Shown: in pieces, positions 8,350-12,370 of the stretch
How the letters are laid out: the number at the start of each line of letters is the position of its first letter
How positions within the stretch are numbered: the stretch's first letter is position 1
Origin: Desulfobacca acetoxidans
GTDB lineage: Bacteria > Desulfobacterota > Desulfobaccia > Desulfobaccales > 0-14-0-80-60-11
Assembly: GCA_022736495.1 (NCBI GenBank)
Contig: DZCR01000103.1
Span: 1-12,370, forward strand
Length of the DNA stretch: 12,370 nucleotides
Direction: 5' to 3'
The notes under the pieces: generated by a model
Databases searched by the model: none
Seen by the model: only the letters and a program-made list of their open reading frames with translations
Told to the model about the DNA's origin: nothing
Position numbers and translations under genes: made by a program

Positions 8350-9873
8350 TTATGGTTTACACAAAAACGGTCCTTCTTCCGATGCAATATACATGGGAAA
8401 TTCAATAATAAAGGTGGTTCCCTTGGGACCTGTTTTTTTAACGGAAATGGTTGCCCCATGCTCTTCCAGGATGCCGTAGACGATACTCAGGCCGAGTCCC
8501 GTGCTTTTCCCGACTTCCTTTGTCGTAAAAAAAGGGTCAAAGATTTTGGATAAATTTTCATGGGGGATTCCCTTTCCCGTATCTTTCACTTCCAGAAATA
8601 CCTTTTTTAAAAATTTCTCCTTATAGGTAATCAAGGTGATAACGCCTTCCCCATCCATGGCATCGGCCGCATTGATGATGAGATTGATCAATACCTGGTT
8701 CAGCTTGTTGGTATCGGCAAGAAGAAGCATCATGTCCTCGGACAGATTTTTTTCAATGTGAATATTTCTGAATTTTTTCTGGTCCCGGATCAGGGTCAGA
8801 CTCTTTTCCACCACCTCGTTGAGATGGACGATATTCTTAGCGGTTCCCTCTCTTCGGCTGTATACGAGTAGGCTTTTGACAATTTCCTTGCACCGGTTGG
8901 CATCCTCAAGAATACAATTGAGGTCTTCCGTCATGTCCTTGTCCACATCTTTGCGTTCCAGAAGAAGGCCTGCATAAAACAAGATCCCTGTCAGCGGATT
9001 ATTGATCTCATGGGCCACGCCTGCCGCCAACTGCCCGAGGGAAGCCATTTTTTCCGACTGAGCCAGTTGTTTCTGGGCCAGCTTCAATTCCTTTTCAACC
9101 TTGAGCTTGTCCTTTAAATCGTTATATATGGCCATGGTGGCGGATTCATTGCCTTTTTCATCATAAATAATGGCCGCCGACATCTCCACTTCGATTTCCT
9201 CTCCCTTGGCATTGACAATGGTGGTTCTGGGAATCAGGAGCTTCCCCTGGCCCCCGATCTTTTCATCCCTCAGCATCCTCATAATCTCCTTGGCCTTGCC
9301 CGGAGGATACAATTGCTCGGTATGGCGGATCTTGCCTTCCTCTCCGTTATAATCACCAAACAGTTCCTTGGCCACGGAATTCATTAAATTGATATTTCCC
9401 TGCCGGTCGGCGGCAACAATGGCGCTGGCGGAAGAATGGATGACCCGGGTGATGAATTCCTGGGCCCCGTGCAGTTGATTTTCAAGGGATTTGGTCTGGG
9501 TGATGTCCCTCATGCTGCCGATGATATAGGCCACCTCGCCATGGTCATCCAGGATGGGAGAAAACACCCTCTCCTCCCACCGGTAATGGCGCTTCAGGGT
9601 GAAGCTGTGAACCGTTTTATCCCTTAGAACCTTGGAAATGGTGCATTGCTCTGTTTCACAAGGGGTGTCCTTATACAAAAAGACATGAAAACATTTTTTC
9701 CCGTAAATTTCTTTTAAGGACAGGTTATAGGTTTCATAAAATTTCTTGTTGGCGCCCACGAGGGTTCTATCCGGAGAAATGATCACACTGGGGAAGGACA
9801 GGGAATCAAAGACCCTTATCCGCCAGTCCAACCCATCCCTTGATATTTCCGGTGATATTTCCGATTCCGTCAT
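8350..9873 (-). CDS. PAS-PAS sensor histidine kinase (HPK4-like)
   Basis: This is a soluble kinase of 507 residues. The first PAS domain (about 20-128) carries a cysteine cluster, C61, C72 and C77, within KKCFHVF...PCETEQC. Similar Cys-bearing PAS domains are frequent in anaerobic Desulfobacterota and might hold a metal or redox group, but that is not shown here. The second PAS (about 138-252) leads to a coiled-coil linker (about 252-280). HisKA follows with H288 in AHEINNPL, then a HATPase with N box NLIINAADAM (397-406), G1 DTGKGIP (431-437), F box FDPFFTTK and G2 STGLGLSI (457-464). No membrane segment is present. The ATG at 9873 is preceded by purine-rich GGAACGGGAA (9881-9890), and the gap to the upstream gene is 27 bases. 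The H box resembles kinases that pair with NtrC-type regulators, so the sigma-54 activator of the converging operon is a possible partner as well as the N-terminal receiver of the next kinase. Confidence 0.91.
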   Translation of the reverse strand: MTESEISPEISRDGLDWRIRVFDSLSFPSVIISPDRTLVGANKKFYETYNLSLKEIYGKKCFHVFLYKDTPCETEQCTISKVLRDKTVHSFTLKRHYRWEERVFSPILDDHGEVAYIIGSMRDITQTKSLENQLHGAQEFITRVIHSSASAIVAADRQGNINLMNSVAKELFGDYNGEEGKIRHTEQLYPPGKAKEIMRMLRDEKIGGQGKLLIPRTTIVNAKGEEIEVEMSAAIIYDEKGNESATMAIYNDLKDKLKVEKELKLAQKQLAQSEKMASLGQLAAGVAHEINNPLTGILFYAGLLLERKDVDKDMTEDLNCILEDANRCKEIVKSLLVYSRREGTAKNIVHLNEVVEKSLTLIRDQKKFRNIHIEKNLSEDMMLLLADTNKLNQVLINLIINAADAMDGEGVITLITYKEKFLKKVFLEVKDTGKGIPHENLSKIFDPFFTTKEVGKSTGLGLSIVYGILEEHGATISVKKTGPKGTTFIIEFPMYIASEEGPFLCKP

Positions 9874-9900
9874 TTCCCGGTTCCCGTTCCTTTATAAGGC

Positions 9901-10845
9901 CTATGGATTTTCAAACACTTCCTTTAATGCCTGTTCCGCCGTTTCACCCCTGCCTTTGGGCAAAACAACGGCAATACTGGCCCCGGTACACCCTGCCTGA
10001 AGCACCGGAACGCCGTGCCGGGAAAGGCAGTCCATAGCCCGGCCCATGATCCCGTAACGGTCTCCGAAATGGGGGCCGTAAAAGCTAAGCAACTCAGCAG
10101 GCCGTGAATCCGAACAAGAGTCGCTGCCGGTTTCCCCTGTGAGCAGAAACAGGGAAATCCGCCGGTCCGGGGTCATAAAAGCAGTGACATGGGAAAACCG
10201 CCCCCCTTCTCCCTCCTGCCGAAACTTTTGCCCAAACCCCGGCAGATCCTTGAAACTAAGCTCATATCCGTTCAGGTTCAGGTCCCTCGCCAAGGTCATC
10301 CCATAGGTCTTGATTCTTTCTTCCACGTAAGTGGCGCGGGTTTCCGGATATTTTTTTTTGATAAACAGGGCCAGTTCATCATTTTCCTCCTGTTCAAAAG
10401 GAGCATGGGAACCCGGCAGATCAAACCCGGTGGACAGCATATGGATGAGCCCGGGAACATGGTCTTCCTCGGCCACAAAGGTCAGCATGGAATGGGAGGA
10501 CACCATATAATGGAAGGGCTGTTGATTTGTCCCCAGCATGTCCAGCAAGGCCCCCAGGAATTCAAGGCTGTACCGGTGGGGAAAAACCGACAGGGTGCAT
10601 ACATGGGGAAGGCATTGCCAGTGCGAATTCCTGTTGATCACCTGCCCGAAATGTTTTGAGGCAAGGGTTCCCGACACAAAGGATCTTTTTCCCAGGGTAT
10701 TGAATATCATGCAGACCATATTCACTTTCCCGGATTCCAGCACCTTATAAAGAGCGGAATGGGACGGGTCCGGAAAATCTTCCTGGGTCACCTGAATAAA
10801 TTGTTTATTCAGCCGGATCCCATTTATTTTAAATGCCCCTGTCAT
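9901..10845 (-). CDS. Uncharacterised protein with probable tandem ACT-like regulatory domains
   Basis: I do not recognise this as a named family. Counted from the TTG at 10935 it has 344 residues. The C-terminal block (about 281-342) reads as a beta-alpha-beta-beta-alpha-beta ACT-like unit: GPHFGDRYGI, a helix, GVPVLQAGCTG, ASIAVVLPKG, then a helix ending in KEVF. A second candidate unit spans about 112-173 (CTLSVFP, SLEFLGALLDML, PFHYMVSSHSM, LTFVAEED, HMLSTGFDL), and a weaker one precedes it (about 43-105). This resembles the regulatory half of aspartokinases with no kinase domain. ACT domains usually bind amino acids or similar small molecules. No signal peptide or membrane segment is seen. 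The first ATG is at 10845, with GGGGA about 10 bases upstream. Extension to GTG (codon 14) or TTG (10935) is possible, so the start is uncertain. It lies between a CheY-like gene and a kinase gene, suggesting a ligand-sensing partner of the phosphorelay. Its existence as a gene is well supported; the fold is moderate; the role is inference. Confidence 0.6.
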   Translation of the reverse strand: MTGAFKINGIRLNKQFIQVTQEDFPDPSHSALYKVLESGKVNMVCMIFNTLGKRSFVSGTLASKHFGQVINRNSHWQCLPHVCTLSVFPHRYSLEFLGALLDMLGTNQQPFHYMVSSHSMLTFVAEEDHVPGLIHMLSTGFDLPGSHAPFEQEENDELALFIKKKYPETRATYVEERIKTYGMTLARDLNLNGYELSFKDLPGFGQKFRQEGEGGRFSHVTAFMTPDRRISLFLLTGETGSDSCSDSRPAELLSFYGPHFGDRYGIMGRAMDCLSRHGVPVLQAGCTGASIAVVLPKGRGETAEQALKEVFENP

Positions 10846-10936
10846 CTTGAGAGTTTCCCCGGCTTTAGGCAAAACCGAAATGGCGGAGAAGCTCACAGGA
10901 CTTTTCCGCCGTTCCGGTATTTTCGAATTGAACAAT

Positions 10937-10956
10937 GGGCGTTTTTTTAACAGCCC
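10937..10956 (-). repeat. Small hairpin between the CheY-like gene and the ACT-like gene
   Basis: Read on the minus strand, GGGC (10956-10953) and GCCC (10940-10937) flank an A-rich centre, with a possible inner GTT/AAC stem after one bulged T. It begins directly after the CheY-like gene's TAG (10957-10959). No T-run follows, so termination is unlikely. If the ACT-like gene begins at 10845, this hairpin sits in a 111-base intercistronic leader and might set relative expression or mRNA stability. Confidence 0.3.
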
Positions 10957-11346
10957 CTATCCCTTGCAATAATCGTTGACGATTCCCATCAATTTATCCA
11001 GGTCAATGGGTTTGGGAATATAGTCATCGGCCAGGGTGGTTTTGCCGTCATGATGGGTGTAGCTGGTCGTTCGAACAGAATCGGCCACCGCGGTCAACAT
11101 CACCACAAGGATGTCTTTTTTATCCTTGCTTTTTTTGATTTCATCGCACACTTCCCAGCCGTTTTTCCTCGGCATCATGACATCCAGGATCATGAGAAAA
11201 GGTTTTTCCTCTTTTATTTTTTCCAAGGCCTCCACCCCGTCATAGGCCTTGGCAACCCTGTATTTCATTGCCTCAAGCTTCATAGAAACCGCTTCCACCA
11301 AATCCGGGTCGTCGTCCACAACTAAAATAAGTTTGTTTGTACTCAT
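10957..11346 (-). CDS. Single-domain CheY-like response regulator with lengthened C-terminal loop
   Basis: This is a 129-residue receiver with no output domain. It shows acidic residues D11-D13, phospho-acceptor D55 in LMILDVMMP, T85 and the conserved lysine K112 in YIPKP. T and K are 27 residues apart, against 22 in the two other receivers of this window. The extra residues fall in an alpha-4 segment reading TTSYTHHDGKTT. The start is ATG at 11346 because AAGGAG lies 7 bases upstream. A TTG extension that would overlap the end of metF has no comparable site. It is 41 bases after metF. Without an effector it should act by protein contact or shuttle phosphate between kinases. Neighbouring partners could be the two minus-strand kinases or the ACT-like protein. 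Confidence 0.9.
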   Translation of the reverse strand: MSTNKLILVVDDDPDLVEAVSMKLEAMKYRVAKAYDGVEALEKIKEEKPFLMILDVMMPRKNGWEVCDEIKKSKDKKDILVVMLTAVADSVRTTSYTHHDGKTTLADDYIPKPIDLDKLMGIVNDYCKG

Positions 11347-11353
11347 TGTATGA

Positions 11354-11359
11354 CTCCTT
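11354..11359 (-). promoter_or_regulatory. Ribosome binding site of the CheY-like gene
   Basis: On the minus strand AAGGAG lies 7 bases before the ATG at 11346. This near-perfect Shine-Dalgarno decides that start over the upstream TTG at 11391. Confidence 0.8.
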
Positions 11360-11387
11360 TTGATTCTCTTAAGCGTTTTATCTTTTT

Positions 11388-12311
11388 TCAAACTGCGGGT
11401 CTTGGAAACAACCCTGCTTTTTCAACGATCTGGGGAACCTTTTCCTCCCATTCAATGGCCATGATATGAAATCCGCTGACCCCTTTGACCTCTTTCAGTC
11501 TCTGGATGGACTCCACGGCGATCTTAATTCCTTCCTGGGGCTGATCTTCTTTTTTGACCCCCTCAAGGCGTTTGATGACCTCATCGGGCACATCCATGCC
11601 CGGGACCTTGTTCTTCATATATTTTGCCATCCCGGCGGATTTCATGGGAGTGATTCCGGCCATCAGATACACTTTTTCATGAAGTCCCCGTTCACAGACC
11701 ATTTCCATGTATTTTTCAAATTTTTCCAGGTTGAAAATACACTGGGTCTGGATAAAATCCGCCCCTGCCTTGATTTTTTTGGCAAGGCGGCTGACCCTCA
11801 GATCAAAGGGTTCTGCAAAAGGATTGGCGGCAGCACCGACAAACATTTTCGGAGGGCAGTCAATATCGGCGCCCCCCTGGAATTTGCCTTCATCCCGCAT
11901 TCTTTGAACCATCTGCACCAGTTGAACCGAGTCTAGGTCATATACGCTTTTGGCCGTGGCATGGTCACCGAATTTCGGATGATCCCCGGATAAACATAGC
12001 ATGGTATTGATCCCAAGGGAATAGGCTCCGATAATATCACTCTGCATGGCCAGGCGGTTCCGGTCCCTTGTCACCATCTGCAGGATGGGGTCCATCCCCA
12101 TCTGTTTGATGATCACCCCGGCGGCCCAACTGGACATCCGGACCATGGCGGTCTGGTTGTCCGTCACGTTCACGGCATCCACATGATCTTTTAAAAGGGC
12201 TGCCTTTTCTTTTACCTTTTCAGGACGGGCCCCTCGCGGAGGGCCGCATTCCGAGGTCACAGCCAGGCTTCCCGACGCCAACACCCTTTCAAGTCTGCTC
12301 TCAGTCTTCAT
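11388..12311 (-). CDS. metF: Methylenetetrahydrofolate reductase, MetF family
   Basis: This 307-residue flavoprotein of the MTHFR TIM-barrel family interconverts 5,10-methylene- and 5-methyl-tetrahydrofolate. Visible family features are the N-terminal strand SECGPPRGA with E21 in the place of the catalytic glutamate, VDAVNVTDN, the LSGDHP loop with D110 (equivalent to the LRGD aspartate of E. coli MetF), GADFIQTQ with Q188/Q190 near the folate site, and a GFHIMAIEW strand near the C-terminus. Length is close to E. coli MetF (296). The sequence looks like the stand-alone MetF of anaerobes with the Wood-Ljungdahl pathway, where it often works with MetV and Hdr-type electron carriers rather than directly with NADH; that assignment is inference. 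The start is ATG at 12311, overlapping the preceding stop as ATGA, with AGAAAGGA at 12321-12328. It heads the visible run of signalling genes. It could serve methionine synthesis, one-carbon oxidation or CO2 fixation. Confidence 0.9.
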   Translation of the reverse strand: MKTESRLERVLASGSLAVTSECGPPRGARPEKVKEKAALLKDHVDAVNVTDNQTAMVRMSSWAAGVIIKQMGMDPILQMVTRDRNRLAMQSDIIGAYSLGINTMLCLSGDHPKFGDHATAKSVYDLDSVQLVQMVQRMRDEGKFQGGADIDCPPKMFVGAAANPFAEPFDLRVSRLAKKIKAGADFIQTQCIFNLEKFEKYMEMVCERGLHEKVYLMAGITPMKSAGMAKYMKNKVPGMDVPDEVIKRLEGVKKEDQPQEGIKIAVESIQRLKEVKGVSGFHIMAIEWEEKVPQIVEKAGLFPRPAV

Positions 12312-12370
12312 AATGCCAAATCCTTTCTGACTATTTTTCTGGGGCCGCCGCCGCCGGAAGGCCGCCAGTC
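12308..12370 (-). CDS. 3' end of an upstream gene (possibly metV), partial
   Basis: The minus strand is open from the window edge for 20 codons, reading DWRPSGGGGPRKIVRKDLAL, then TGA at 12310-12308. That TGA overlaps the metF ATG as ATGA, the tight spacing expected for co-translated subunits. The glycine run comes from repeated GGC codons. In acetogens and many sulfate reducers the gene directly before metF is metV (MTHFR C-terminal/zinc-type subunit), which makes that the best guess. The tail alone is too short to prove identity. Confidence 0.5.
   Translation of the reverse strand, partial: DWRPSGGGGPRKIVRKDLAL
12321..12328 (-). promoter_or_regulatory. Ribosome binding site of metF inside the preceding gene
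   Basis: AGAAAGGA on the minus strand lies 9 bases before the metF ATG and within the last codons of the preceding reading frame. It allows re-initiation after the overlapping stop. Confidence 0.6.

Noticed and set aside
8316..8459. 48-codon upstream extension of the receiver-kinase
   Set aside because: It would begin at a non-ATG codon inside the end of the preceding kinase and adds a Pro/Lys-rich stretch unlike a receiver N-terminus. The ATG at 8315 fits better.
10189..10659. 156-codon plus-strand open frame opposite the ACT-like gene
   Set aside because: It has no good ribosome site or domain pattern. The minus frame continues in the operon's direction with regular spacing and shows a secondary-structure pattern typical of a folded protein.
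12337..12360. GC-rich GCC/GGC run near the right edge
   Set aside because: It looks at first like a simple repeat or a hairpin, but it is read as glycine codons in the open frame that ends at the metF start.

Overview
The window looks like a chromosomal segment of an anaerobic Desulfobacterota-type bacterium (former Deltaproteobacteria, in the style of the Desulfobacteraceae). The evidence is indirect: several soluble PAS/GAF histidine kinases packed together, an NtrC-type sigma-54 activator, and a stand-alone MetF-type methylenetetrahydrofolate reductase whose start overlaps the stop of a preceding gene, as in Wood-Ljungdahl metV-metF loci. No rRNA, tRNA, CRISPR, insertion sequence or phage gene is visible. 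Coding density is very high and no gene-free stretch reaches 300 bases; the longest is about 110 bases.

Plus strand, left arm (1-6816): the 3' part of hrpA, a DEAH-box RNA helicase cut by the window edge inside its Walker A motif; a spacer of 85 bases holding an imperfect hairpin; then a soluble GAF-PAS histidine kinase and a sigma-54-dependent response regulator joined by an ATGA stop/start overlap, which is a typical cognate pair.

Minus strand, right arm (12370-6813, read right to left): the last 20 codons of an unidentified gene (metV by context), metF, a single-domain CheY-like receiver, an unfamiliar protein that appears to be built of ACT-like regulatory folds with no catalytic domain, a PAS-PAS histidine kinase, and a receiver-PAS-histidine kinase. 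All run in the same direction with short gaps, so they are probably one operon or read-through unit.

The two arms converge tail to tail and their stop codons overlap in the four bases TTAA at 6813-6816, leaving no room for a terminator. Together they encode three histidine kinases and three receiver domains but only one DNA-binding output, the sigma-54 activator. The minus-strand kinases and the CheY-like protein must therefore signal to a partner elsewhere, act through protein contacts, or cross-talk to that activator. The point most worth following is the link between one-carbon (folate) metabolism, an ACT-like putative ligand sensor and a multi-component phosphorelay. That functional link is inference from gene order, not something the sequence proves.
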